This document shows, piece after piece, positions 1 to 7,811 of a stretch of DNA of 21,179 nt. The DNA is taken from positions 1 to 21,179 of the forward strand of contig CAIYYW010000072.1 of assembly GCA_903930515.1 (NCBI GenBank). The letters are read 5' to 3'. The notes under the pieces were generated by a model that did not search any database, was not told the DNA's origin, and was given only the letters and a program-made list of their open reading frames with translations. The translations under genes were made by a program, and so were the position numbers. Origin of the DNA: an uncultured delta proteobacterium (GTDB lineage Bacteria; RBG-13-61-14; DRUE01). Each line of letters opens with the position of its first letter. The first letter of the stretch is position 1.

Positions 1-383
1 CTTTTACTTATTATTATTTTATCTTCAATGATGTTAATGGGGACGGACTGTTCACCGACCTGGACGGCAACCCCCTCTACCAATGCGAGATAATTGTGGG
101 GGCTTGCACCATCGCGGGCGAGGATCCGATCGTGGGCCAGATTTACACGCTGGACCCCAGGAACTTTTTTGATCAGATCTTCGGCACCACCCTGAACTCA
201 ACAACGCCGCTCTCGGTCGTGTTCGGCATGCTCGGAGACGCCAACCACGGTGGAGATGTTATTGTCCAGAGCAATATGTTATTTGACATAGCACAGAATA
301 CCTCTTACGCGGGAAGAGCCCGGCTGACTCAGTCCACCGGAAGCAGCGCCATCGTGCCGCCCACGCTCACGCCTCATCCCTGA
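1..383 (+). CDS. C-terminal part of an unidentified, probably exported protein (5' end outside window)
   Basis: The reading frame is open from base 3 to a TGA at 381-383, so 126 codons are visible and the start lies to the left. A GTG at 96 exists, but the frame upstream of it is open and protein-like, so it is not taken as the start. Residues 10-21 form a DxNxDGxxxDxD loop typical of EF-hand or dockerin calcium sites. Two cysteines follow at about 28 and 33. The rest is polar, rich in Thr/Ser/Gly/Asn, with no membrane segment at the C-terminus, which suits a secreted or surface domain. The pattern near the end (VQSN-LFDIAQN) recalls the last strand of TasA/CalY-type secreted proteins, but this is a weak resemblance. 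The gene converges on engB, with only 2 nt between the stops. I do not recognise the family. Confidence 0.6.
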   Translation, partial: FTYYYFIFNDVNGDGLFTDLDGNPLYQCEIIVGACTIAGEDPIVGQIYTLDPRNFFDQIFGTTLNSTTPLSVVFGMLGDANHGGDVIVQSNMLFDIAQNTSYAGRARLTQSTGSSAIVPPTLTPHP

Positions 384-385
384 GC

Positions 386-1000
386 TTACGGTTGCGGTTG
401 GATGATCTTCCGGCCCGCTTGCTCCGCGGCGTGGAGCATCCGCGCCCAGAGCCGGTCGCGGCCTTCGCCGCTTCGCGCGGAAAACAACTCGACTTCCATC
501 CCCAGGGTCCGCGCCCGGCTTCTTATCTTTTCCAGGTTCCCCCGCCGTTCGCCCGCTTTCAATTTGTCCGACTTGGTCGCGACCATCAGCGCCTGGATCC
601 CCCGCTCCTTGAGCCACCACAACAAATCCAGATCGTCATCCTCCAGCCCCCGGCGCAAATCAACGATCACGATCACCAGTTTCAGTTGATCCCGTTTCTC
701 CAGGTATTCCTCCACCATCCCCTTCCAGCTTTGGCGCATCTCTTGGGAAACCTTGGCGTAGCCGTATCCGGGAAGGTCGGCGAGAGAAATCCCTCCGTTC
801 ACCAGGTAAAAATTAATCAGTTGGGTCCGGCCCGGAGTAACGCTGATGCGCGCCAGATTATGTCTTTGCATCAGGCAATTGATCATTGAACTCTTCCCCA
901 CATTGCTCCTGCCGCTGAACGCGATCTCGGGGAAAATCCCGCCGGGATACCCGTCAAAATCGCGGGCGCTGGTGAGGAAGACCGCTTCCTTGATTTTCAT
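386..1000 (-). CDS. engB: Ribosome biogenesis GTPase EngB (YihA/YsxC family)
   Basis: A 204-residue TRAFAC-class GTPase that in other bacteria acts in assembly of the large ribosomal subunit. All the G motifs can be read: G1 GRSNVGKS at 30-37, the TPGRTQ switch I signature at 55-60 (G2), G3 DLPG at 75-78 followed by the family-typical YGYA, G4 TKSD at 142-145 and G5 SAR at 174-176. The length is normal for the family. The frame is open upstream to 1072, but the start at 1000 is chosen because an AAGGAGGG site lies just upstream and because the ATG overlaps the TGA of the preceding YfhO gene (ATGA), which suggests translational coupling. EngB is a housekeeping gene and is an unexpected final member of a glycan operon. 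Family assignment is secure. Confidence 0.95.
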   Translation of the reverse strand: MKIKEAVFLTSARDFDGYPGGIFPEIAFSGRSNVGKSSMINCLMQRHNLARISVTPGRTQLINFYLVNGGISLADLPGYGYAKVSQEMRQSWKGMVEEYLEKRDQLKLVIVIVDLRRGLEDDDLDLLWWLKERGIQALMVATKSDKLKAGERRGNLEKIRSRARTLGMEVELFSARSGEGRDRLWARMLHAAEQAGRKIIQPQP

Positions 1001-3720
1001 CGTCCGGATTCCCTCCTTAAGCCCGGGATCAATAATAATGCCAGGCTCAGCAAAGTCCCTATTGCGGCCCAAAGCCCGACCTGGAAGGAGACCGGCTCAT
1101 ACCTGAACCTGACCCGGTGTTCCCCGGCCGGAATAAAAATCGCCCGCAGTGCCAGGTCCGCCCGGTAAATCCTGGTTGGTCTCCCGTCAACTTGCGCGGT
1201 CCAGCCTGGGAAATACTGGTCCGATCCCGCCAGGAAACAGGCCTGGGGGGTTCGTAATTCCAACTCCGTTAATACCGGATCATTCCGGACCGATTTCACC
1301 CAGCTTGATCCGCCCAGGTTTTTCCGCTCGTAGTCAAATTTGATCGCCTCCCCCAAAATCGCCTGGCTCCGGAAATATCCCGGCTGAACCGAATTCAAAT
1401 GCCGGAATAATTTCAGTTCCTCTTCCAAGTTCCGGACCGGCGCGATCCCGGCGTCCCGGACCAGGAAATACCTGGGAAAACCTTTCGCGAAATGATTGAG
1501 ACTCAATTCCCCTTTTTCCGTCAGGTTCTGCGCCCCGGCCGGCTCGTATCTCGGCGAATAGAACCTGAGACCGGCCCATGCCAGAAGGTCTCCCGAATTC
1601 CTCCCTTTGGGACCGCCTAAGCTCGCCAACGAAAGAGGCTGCCGCTCCCCGGCAAACCCCGGCTTGATCCGAACCGGCTTCCAGCCCCGGTCCGCCAGAC
1701 GCGATCCTGGATTCAAATACCGCGAATAGATCAGCCGCGATCCCTCCGGCCCGGAAATAAATATCTGAAACTGCGCCCCGTCTCCTTCCCATCTTCCCTC
1801 CCGGTCCAAAATCCCCGCGTCAAATAATATTTCCGCCGGACCCGGCTTGATGGAAAGTTCCGCCTGAATTTTGCCGTTGGAATAAGTCATCAGGGATTTT
1901 TTATCCTCTCCCGCGATCCCCACCGCTTGCTCCCTTGCCCAGCCCGCGAAATCCCCGGTCTCAATTCCCTCCTTGAGGATCGCCTCCGCAATCGGCCGGG
2001 TGTTGAGGGGGTAATTCGCGGAATAGAGCATCAGGTTCAGGACCGGGGCGAGGGCGGAATTTAAATGCTCGCGGTCAAGCTGGAACAGTTTATGCTCATT
2101 ATAGTGTTTGCTGATCTCGGCCTCATTCTTGAGATCATTGATGCTCGCCATCAAATACACATAAGTTTTCGGATAGAGCGGATCATAACTGCGCAGGTCG
2201 TCAACCTCGAGCGGCAATAACAGGTTCGGGAACAAAATGTCTCCCTCCGCGGAATAGCGGTACGGTTCGGGAAATAAATTTTGCGCCTGCCGGGCCTGGT
2301 CGGTCTGTTCAAATAAATATTCCGAAAGCTCCATCCCCCTGTTCATCCGATAGTCAAAATAGCCGGAACCGCATAAAGCCAGAATTACCAAAACCATTCC
2401 AAAATTCCGGAGCGATCCGAACCTCCCCAAAACCAAAACCGAAAGCAAAACCAGCGCCGCCAAAAACAGCCGGGCCATTTCCAGCTTGGCGCCGTAGCCG
2501 TAGAACGGCTGGAACCCGTTCCCGAGCGCGATCGCCAGGTTGACCCCGGCCCAAATCCAGGCGATGGCGATCGCTGAAAAATCCAGGCCCTTTCTCCCTT
2601 CCCGGAAAAATGCCGCCATCCCGAACCCGGACAGGACCGATACGCACAAGCTCAATACCGGGATCGCGTACTTGAAGTTATAGGTCAGGCTGATCGGATA
2701 TATCTTCCCCAGCCAACTGAAAGGCGGGATCCCGTAAATCAGCCCGAGCAGGACCGCGGACGCGCACACCCAGAAACCGATCCGGCTTAGGCTGGAGCCG
2801 ATCCCCATAAGCGCGCGCAGGCAAAATATTATCGTGATCACCCCCAGGCCCGGCATCAGGAACGGGATCAGCGTGCCCTCTGAATTCTTGCCGAAAAACC
2901 AAGGCAATAACATTGAAACCGCATACGCCAAATCCAGATGCCTGATCCCGGAATCCCCCTGGTGATAGGTCCAGGCCTGGCCCAGGTATTCATAAAAGGG
3001 AAGCCACTGGACGCTCGCGAGTAAAAAGCCGAAGGCCAGCGTCGAGCCTAGCAGCGCGAGCTTCCTGCCGTAACCAAGCGCGCCTTGCTTGCTGAACATA
3101 AAATAAAAACCGCTGAACCCGATCGCGTAAAGACTTGCTTCCGGAAATCCGCCGATGATCAAAAGATAGATCCCGAGTCCGGATAAAATCCAGAAGATCA
3201 ATTTCCTTTGCCCGGCCAGCTTGAAATATAAAAGCAACTGCAGCGGGATCAGACATTCCACATTCAGATGCGACATATAAACATACCTGAGAAAATATCC
3301 GCACAGAGCATAGCTCAACCCCGCAAAAAGTCCCGTGATAAAATCCAGCTTCAGCGCCGACCTGGCGAACAGGTAAAGAAAAAAGCCCGCCGCCCAGAGC
3401 CGGATAATCAACACCCAGTCAATCACCTTCCAGAACCCGAATAAATATTTCAGCCAGTTAAGCGGATAAAAAACCGCGCTCTGCATATTCGCCAGGTGCG
3501 GAACCCCTAAACCGTTGTGAGAATTCCAGAGCGGGAAAAAGCCCCCCCGCAATTGCTCGGCGGAAAACTGGTCCCACGGATAAAACCCGTAAACATTGGT
3601 GATGTCCTGGATCACCTCGGTGAAGATATAGCCCGACCCGAACAGCTTGTCCGAATATACCCCGATCAATACCAGCAACAGCGCCAGTCCCGCGCTGAAA
3701 TGTTCAATCCTTTTTGACAT
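997..3720 (-). CDS. YfhO-like multi-spanning membrane glycosyltransferase (GT-C type) with a carbohydrate-binding-like insert
   Basis: A 907-residue integral membrane protein of the YfhO family. In Firmicutes YfhO proteins are thought to transfer sugars from polyprenyl phosphate to cell-surface polymers such as teichoic acids. Residues 10-450 hold roughly a dozen hydrophobic spans. The first outer loop carries family-typical sequence: an acidic residue near 39, PLWN at 63-66, then GxPHLANxQ and FYPLN at 71-88. Residues 450-870 are mainly soluble. About 615-725 has the look of a beta-sandwich (FDAGILD, W-GDG-FQIFI, RYLNPG, W-G-RFYSPR), a pattern seen in carbohydrate-binding-like domains. The family C-terminal domain follows with YFPGW at 836-840, IYRA and the IPAGEH-VRFRY turn, then a last membrane helix at about 880-900. 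It overlaps the preceding paralog by 17 nt, and a GAGGA site precedes the ATG. The donor and acceptor are unknown. Confidence 0.85.
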   Translation of the reverse strand: MSKRIEHFSAGLALLLVLIGVYSDKLFGSGYIFTEVIQDITNVYGFYPWDQFSAEQLRGGFFPLWNSHNGLGVPHLANMQSAVFYPLNWLKYLFGFWKVIDWVLIIRLWAAGFFLYLFARSALKLDFITGLFAGLSYALCGYFLRYVYMSHLNVECLIPLQLLLYFKLAGQRKLIFWILSGLGIYLLIIGGFPEASLYAIGFSGFYFMFSKQGALGYGRKLALLGSTLAFGFLLASVQWLPFYEYLGQAWTYHQGDSGIRHLDLAYAVSMLLPWFFGKNSEGTLIPFLMPGLGVITIIFCLRALMGIGSSLSRIGFWVCASAVLLGLIYGIPPFSWLGKIYPISLTYNFKYAIPVLSLCVSVLSGFGMAAFFREGRKGLDFSAIAIAWIWAGVNLAIALGNGFQPFYGYGAKLEMARLFLAALVLLSVLVLGRFGSLRNFGMVLVILALCGSGYFDYRMNRGMELSEYLFEQTDQARQAQNLFPEPYRYSAEGDILFPNLLLPLEVDDLRSYDPLYPKTYVYLMASINDLKNEAEISKHYNEHKLFQLDREHLNSALAPVLNLMLYSANYPLNTRPIAEAILKEGIETGDFAGWAREQAVGIAGEDKKSLMTYSNGKIQAELSIKPGPAEILFDAGILDREGRWEGDGAQFQIFISGPEGSRLIYSRYLNPGSRLADRGWKPVRIKPGFAGERQPLSLASLGGPKGRNSGDLLAWAGLRFYSPRYEPAGAQNLTEKGELSLNHFAKGFPRYFLVRDAGIAPVRNLEEELKLFRHLNSVQPGYFRSQAILGEAIKFDYERKNLGGSSWVKSVRNDPVLTELELRTPQACFLAGSDQYFPGWTAQVDGRPTRIYRADLALRAIFIPAGEHRVRFRYEPVSFQVGLWAAIGTLLSLALLLIPGLRRESGR
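1546..1878 (-). other. Carbohydrate-binding-like beta-sandwich segment within the large YfhO protein
   Basis: This codes for residues of about 615-725 of the YfhO-like protein at 997-3720. The run of short hydrophobic strands, with FDAGILD, W-GDG, a RYLNPG turn and a closing WAGLRFYSP, resembles beta-sandwich domains found attached to other large membrane glycosyltransferases. The neighbouring paralog has no counterpart. Fold assignment is by pattern only. Confidence 0.4.
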
Positions 3721-5566
3721 ATCTTTTCCTCAAAATCCAAAAAGCGCAAAACATTATAAGGCCTGATAGGCTCGCCCACAACCCGACCCGGAAATCGTAA
3801 GCTTCCGACATAAAAATCCTTTTCATATTTCCGGCCGAGCCGTTGACGGTTTCCGGACCGAGACCCGGGGACAGCGAGATGATTTCAAAATCCCCCGCTT
3901 TCTTGATTGAGGCCTGTTGATGGTTGCCGATCAGGGCCGACAATTCCTTTCCCACCAGCCATTTGACTCCGGCCTCGCTGGCCAACCTGCTCAATCGGTC
4001 CGCGGATAGAGAGGCCTCGGTCAGCCTGAAATAATATTGCGGGTAAAAATATGTCAGCAAATCTTTATCCTCAATCTGGTTCAGTTCTTCCATCGTCCGA
4101 ACATAATCCTTCGGGAATAGCGCGTCCGAGCTGGCGATGTCATTCAGCCCATAGATCAGGGCAAGATTGGGAGGCAATGCCGGATCATCTCCGATGACGG
4201 CGATTCGATAGTATTTGCTTTCCGGGTCTCGCTGGATTTCCTTGATCCATTCCTGATGATCCAGGTCTTTCAGACCGAGCTTAAGATATGGCTTGATCTT
4301 GAAGCTTTGAAAATAGAGGCTCAGGAGCAGGGCCGAAAATATCAGGAACGAGATGGTTTTATTTCTTTTGTGGAATCCGCTCAAGCCCAATCCGGTCAAC
4401 AACGAAAGGCAGAAATAGATCTCCGAGAAATAGAACTTGAAATTGGACGCGCTGGAAAACCAGGGCAAAAAAGCCAGCCATCGGAAAGGCGCGAGGCCAT
4501 AGGTGAGTCCGAGCAGGAAAACCAAAACGACGGTGAAGAAGCTGAAATCGGCGCGGGATTTTTTCAGGCGCAGTAAGCCGGCCAAGGCGAGGAGCATAAC
4601 GATCACCCCCGCTCCGGGCATCAACCCGGGGCACGCGGTCCGGGCGTATCCCGCGTTGAAAACATTCGACGCGCCTCCTTTCAGCAACTCCACCAGGATT
4701 TTGCCCGGGCCTCGGTTAATTAAATTATAACCGGGCATGAACAGAGAGAGCACGGTGCTGATGTCAAGATGAAAAAATCCGAACCCGCTACCGTGCAAAC
4801 TCCAACAGCGCGGAAAGTAGTTGAAGAACGGCAGAAGCACGATCAAGGCCAGGCCGAGGGAAAGCGCCCCGGCAAAACCCGCGAGCAAGACCCGGCCCAG
4901 CATTTCCTTGCCGGGAAGATTCCGCGCGGATAATCTGAAAATAAAATAGAGGCCGCCTAAGACAAAACTGTTGAAAATAGGCTCGGGATGGCCGCCGAGG
5001 ATAATCAACCAGCCGATCAGCGCAAGGAGCAGGAAAGATTTCAGTCGCGGTCTTTCCGAGAGGTTGTGACACCCGATCAGAAATAGCGGCAGCAGGATTT
5101 GAGAATTAAGGTCCACCAGTTGCATAAACCATAATCCATAACCGCCCAGGGGCCAGACCAATGAGCCGGCCAGGCTCGGCAAAATTTCCAGCCGGAGCTT
5201 GCGCAAAAACAGGTAGAGAAAAAAAGCACCCAGCCAGAGCCTGGAAAAAAGCCAGAGCTGATATCCGAAATTCGGGCCCAGAATGTAAACGATGAAGTTA
5301 AGGGGATAGAAAACCGCGGTCTGCAGGTTGGCCAGATGCGGCTGTCCGAACCCGGTGGAAGGGTTCCAGAGCGGGAAGATCCCCTGCTTCAACTGTTCGC
5401 CGTTGAAAAACATCCAGGGCCGTTGCTGGAGCAATCCGGCCGGATCAATCAGGATGGCCTGATCCAGCGGCCCGAGCCGATGCCTCAGGGCGAGGAAAAA
5501 TATTCCCGCCACAAAAAATTGAATCAGGGCGATGGCGATCAGTTCTTTTTTTCCGGAATGGCTCAT
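3704..5566 (-). CDS. Second YfhO-like GT-C membrane protein, lacking the usual C-terminal domain
   Basis: A 620-residue paralog of the next gene. Its N-terminal two thirds align by eye: PLWN at 65-68, GFGQPHLANLQ and FYPLN at 72-90, a GGHPEP loop near 191-196 matching GGFPEA in the partner, and about a dozen hydrophobic spans to about 420. The outer soluble region is short (about 425-590). It runs straight into the last helix (RVGLWASLSGL at 593-603, matching QVGLWAAIGTL in the partner). The beta-sandwich and the YFPGW/IYRA/AGEH block of the larger paralog are absent. No frameshift is visible, so this is an intact shorter form, not a broken gene. It starts 10 nt after the DUF2304 stop with no obvious Shine-Dalgarno, suggesting reliance on upstream translation. 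Transferase function is inferred from the family. Confidence 0.8.
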   Translation of the reverse strand: MSHSGKKELIAIALIQFFVAGIFFLALRHRLGPLDQAILIDPAGLLQQRPWMFFNGEQLKQGIFPLWNPSTGFGQPHLANLQTAVFYPLNFIVYILGPNFGYQLWLFSRLWLGAFFLYLFLRKLRLEILPSLAGSLVWPLGGYGLWFMQLVDLNSQILLPLFLIGCHNLSERPRLKSFLLLALIGWLIILGGHPEPIFNSFVLGGLYFIFRLSARNLPGKEMLGRVLLAGFAGALSLGLALIVLLPFFNYFPRCWSLHGSGFGFFHLDISTVLSLFMPGYNLINRGPGKILVELLKGGASNVFNAGYARTACPGLMPGAGVIVMLLALAGLLRLKKSRADFSFFTVVLVFLLGLTYGLAPFRWLAFLPWFSSASNFKFYFSEIYFCLSLLTGLGLSGFHKRNKTISFLIFSALLLSLYFQSFKIKPYLKLGLKDLDHQEWIKEIQRDPESKYYRIAVIGDDPALPPNLALIYGLNDIASSDALFPKDYVRTMEELNQIEDKDLLTYFYPQYYFRLTEASLSADRLSRLASEAGVKWLVGKELSALIGNHQQASIKKAGDFEIISLSPGLGPETVNGSAGNMKRIFMSEAYDFRVGLWASLSGLIMFCAFWILRKRYVKKD

Positions 5567-5576
5567 TGATTTTTAT

Positions 5577-5939
5577 TCAGCCGGATCCGTTGGCCTTTTT
5601 CAGTTCTTCCAATTCCTTGCGCAAGAACGACATCTCGGTGATCACGCTCTGGATCTGGTCGGATAGCAGGGTGAACTTGACCGAGAAGTGGATGCTGATC
5701 AGCACGATGAAGAGCAGCGCGAACAGGAACAAGGTGGTGGTGGGAGTGACCGCTCCGATCATTTTGGAGACCTCGAGCAGGAGCGGATATCCGATCACCA
5801 GAATCAGCATCCCGATCCCGGTCGCCAGCCACAACAGCGCGTATTCCTCCCGGAGCTTGCGCCGCTTGATCAGAACCGCGACCAGCACAATCAGGGCCGC
5901 GCAGGCCGCGATCGCGAATATTTTTTGTTTAATCAGCAC
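5577..5939 (-). CDS. DUF2304 small membrane protein, likely partner of the adjacent GT2
   Basis: A 120-residue protein with three hydrophobic helices at about 6-24, 35-52 and 66-84. After the first comes the basic RRKLREEYALLW stretch typical of DUF2304, and the C-terminus (about 92-116) is a charged, heptad-like coiled coil. DUF2304 proteins are usually encoded beside DPM1-like glycosyltransferases. From memory, GacJ of the streptococcal group A carbohydrate pathway is of this kind and stimulates the Und-P-GlcNAc synthase GacI. The start is a GTG at 5939, chosen because an AAAGGAGGG site lies 10 nt upstream, inside the 3' end of the GT2 gene. The two genes overlap by 11 nt. Probable role: membrane anchor or activator of the upstream GT2. 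Confidence 0.85.
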   Translation of the reverse strand: MLIKQKIFAIAACAALIVLVAVLIKRRKLREEYALLWLATGIGMLILVIGYPLLLEVSKMIGAVTPTTTLFLFALLFIVLISIHFSVKFTLLSDQIQSVITEMSFLRKELEELKKANGSG

Positions 5940-6666
5940 TTTCCATCTCCCTCCTTTTCTGCTTCAAATCCAAACGCAAAGCGAAATGAACCATACTCAC
6001 GCTCATCTTGGCCAAATAATAAGCGGGCTTTAGGACGCCGGAATGCATTGACCCGGGCCGCCGGGCCGGCCTCATCCTGACCGGCATTTCCTGGATCCGG
6101 TATCCCATCCGGCTCAGCATAATCACCACATCCGCGTCCGGGAAATCGAGCGGGAATAATTTGCTCGTGAAAACTTTGGCGATCTTCCGGGTCAGGCCGA
6201 GCATCCCGCTGGTGGGATCGGTGATCCTCTGGCCGATCAGGGCGCTGGTGGCGACGCTGAAAATTTTGCTCCCGATTTTTCGCGCCGCGGGAGCCGAGGA
6301 ATCGTCGCTCATCAAAAACCTGGACCCGATCAGATAGTCGCTCTCATTTTTCCGGAGCGGGTTCATCAGCGGTTCCAGGAAAGCGGGATCGTGCTGTCCG
6401 TCCGCGTCAAAAGTCAGGAAAAAAGAAACCTTGGAATATCGCAGGCCGTAGCTGAACCCGGTCTTGAGCGCGGCGCCATAACCGAGGTTGGCGGAATGCC
6501 TCAGCGTTTCCGCGCCGGCCTCCCTGGCCCTCAAGCCGGTGTCATCCTGAGACCCGTCATCAATGACCAGGATCCGGGAGGCAAACTTTTTCAACTCGGC
6601 CAAAGTATCCCCGATCACCGCGGCCTCGTTGAACGCGGGGATGATCACCAGCGCGTCTTCAATCAT
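5929..6666 (-). CDS. DPM1-like GT2 glycosyltransferase without membrane anchor
   Basis: A 245-residue GT-A fold enzyme of family GT2, similar to polyprenyl/dolichyl-phosphate sugar synthases. Seen in the sequence: PAFNE at 10-14, DDGS at 36-39, the DADGQHD metal-binding block at 87-93 and SGxLGLT near 153-159. There is no C-terminal pair of membrane helices, unlike the other two DPM1-like GT2s in this operon. That fits use of the neighbouring DUF2304 protein as membrane partner. The frame is open to 6741, but the start at 6666 is chosen because its ATG overlaps the TGA of the preceding GT4 (ATGA) and AGGAG lies upstream. The likely reaction is transfer of one sugar from a nucleotide sugar to polyprenyl phosphate on the cytoplasmic face. 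The sugar cannot be told. Confidence 0.85.
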   Translation of the reverse strand: MIEDALVIIPAFNEAAVIGDTLAELKKFASRILVIDDGSQDDTGLRAREAGAETLRHSANLGYGAALKTGFSYGLRYSKVSFFLTFDADGQHDPAFLEPLMNPLRKNESDYLIGSRFLMSDDSSAPAARKIGSKIFSVATSALIGQRITDPTSGMLGLTRKIAKVFTSKLFPLDFPDADVVIMLSRMGYRIQEMPVRMRPARRPGSMHSGVLKPAYYLAKMSVSMVHFALRLDLKQKRREMESAD

Positions 6667-7811
6667 TTCCCGACCAGCTCCTGATAAATTTCCTTGACCT
6701 GCTCCGCGACCCTTTGCCAGCTTAAATTCTTCCGGATCCAATCTTGAGCGCTCCTGATCTCATCTTTCATTTTCTCCCGGTCCAGCCTGAGCGCGATGTT
6801 CGCGATCTCCTCCGCGTCCGCATAAGGAACCACGAATCCGCCTTGGCTTTTTTTGATCCATTCCCCGGCCCCGCAATCGTCCGCCACGATCGCGGGAGTG
6901 CCGCACAAAATGGACTCGAACTGGACCAATCCGAAAATCTCGTATTCGCCCGCGTAAACCGTGACCAGGGCCTCGCGATAAGCCGCTTCTTTCCAGGGCG
7001 AGTTGAGCAGGCCGGTGAAGACCACGCGCCCGGTCACTCCGAGCCTTTTGGCCAGCGCTTTCAATTTCGGCATCATCCCCATATCATTCCCAGCGATCAC
7101 GGCCTGAATTTTATGGTCCGTCAAAAATGTGAGCGCCTCAATCACATACTCAATCCCTTTGCGCGGAGTGAGCTTGCCCAGGTAAAGGATATAATCGCCC
7201 TTGATCCCGAACTGCTCCTTGAAATTCACGCCCGGGTCCGGGTTCTCTACCAAAACCCCGTTGGGAACCACCCGGATTTTTTCTCCGCTGATCCCCAGTT
7301 CCAGGAACTGCCTCTTCTCCGCCTCGCTCACCGCGATCAAGACCGAGGCCTGGGCGACTTCTCTCCTCCCGGACCAGAGATCGTAAACGGACTTAAGCCC
7401 CTGTCTCCTTTCAATATTGACCAGCGTGCCGTTGGGCTGGAGCAGGATCGGAACTTTTGCCTCGCCGGCCCAGCGGTTGATCCGGCGGTTGAGCAGATTG
7501 CGGTGGCCGTGAATATGGACCAGGTCAAAATTTTTGATTCCGGCTTTTTCCTTCGCGATCCCGCGCGGGAAAAAGAATTGCCGGTCATAGGCAAGCCGGT
7601 TGCTTAAATTTTTATAAGCGCGAACCGCGATGCCGTCAATGTTGAAATTTAAATCCGCGCTCCGGCTCTCCCGGTCAAAGGCGTCGGTGGTCACCGCTTC
7701 CACGGAAACGCCGAGCTTGACCAGGTTGGCGCAGAGGTGATAGCTCAAGCGGGGGATCCCGCCGTAAGCCCAAGCCGGATAAAAATAGGGCGCTGAATGC
7801 AAAACTCGCAT
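6663..7811 (-). CDS. GT4 family glycosyltransferase
   Basis: A 382-residue GT-B fold retaining glycosyltransferase. The N-terminal domain opens with PYFYPAWAYGGIPRL (about 8-22), the acceptor-side glycine loop of GT4. HIHGHRN at 99-105, VPNGV at 182-186 and GKLTPRKGIEYVIEAL at 212-227 (start of the nucleotide-sugar domain) are typical. The EX7E catalytic pair is intact (E291 and E299 in EIFGLVQFE), followed by CGTPAI. It shares one base with the preceding gene (TGATG), so the two are probably translationally coupled. It would add a sugar to a lipid-linked glycan in the cytoplasm. Donor specificity cannot be read. Confidence 0.9.
   Translation of the reverse strand: MRVLHSAPYFYPAWAYGGIPRLSYHLCANLVKLGVSVEAVTTDAFDRESRSADLNFNIDGIAVRAYKNLSNRLAYDRQFFFPRGIAKEKAGIKNFDLVHIHGHRNLLNRRINRWAGEAKVPILLQPNGTLVNIERRQGLKSVYDLWSGRREVAQASVLIAVSEAEKRQFLELGISGEKIRVVPNGVLVENPDPGVNFKEQFGIKGDYILYLGKLTPRKGIEYVIEALTFLTDHKIQAVIAGNDMGMMPKLKALAKRLGVTGRVVFTGLLNSPWKEAAYREALVTVYAGEYEIFGLVQFESILCGTPAIVADDCGAGEWIKKSQGGFVVPYADAEEIANIALRLDREKMKDEIRSAQDWIRKNLSWQRVAEQVKEIYQELVGK

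Noticed and set aside
1001-1072. N-terminal extension of EngB (24 codons).
   Set aside because: It overlaps the 3' coding end of the YfhO gene, lacks homology to EngB N-termini, and a good ribosome site points to the ATG at 1000.
6744-7607. A 287-codon plus-strand open frame.
   Set aside because: It is fully antisense to a clear GT4 gene with intact motifs and has no protein-like hydrophobic pattern.
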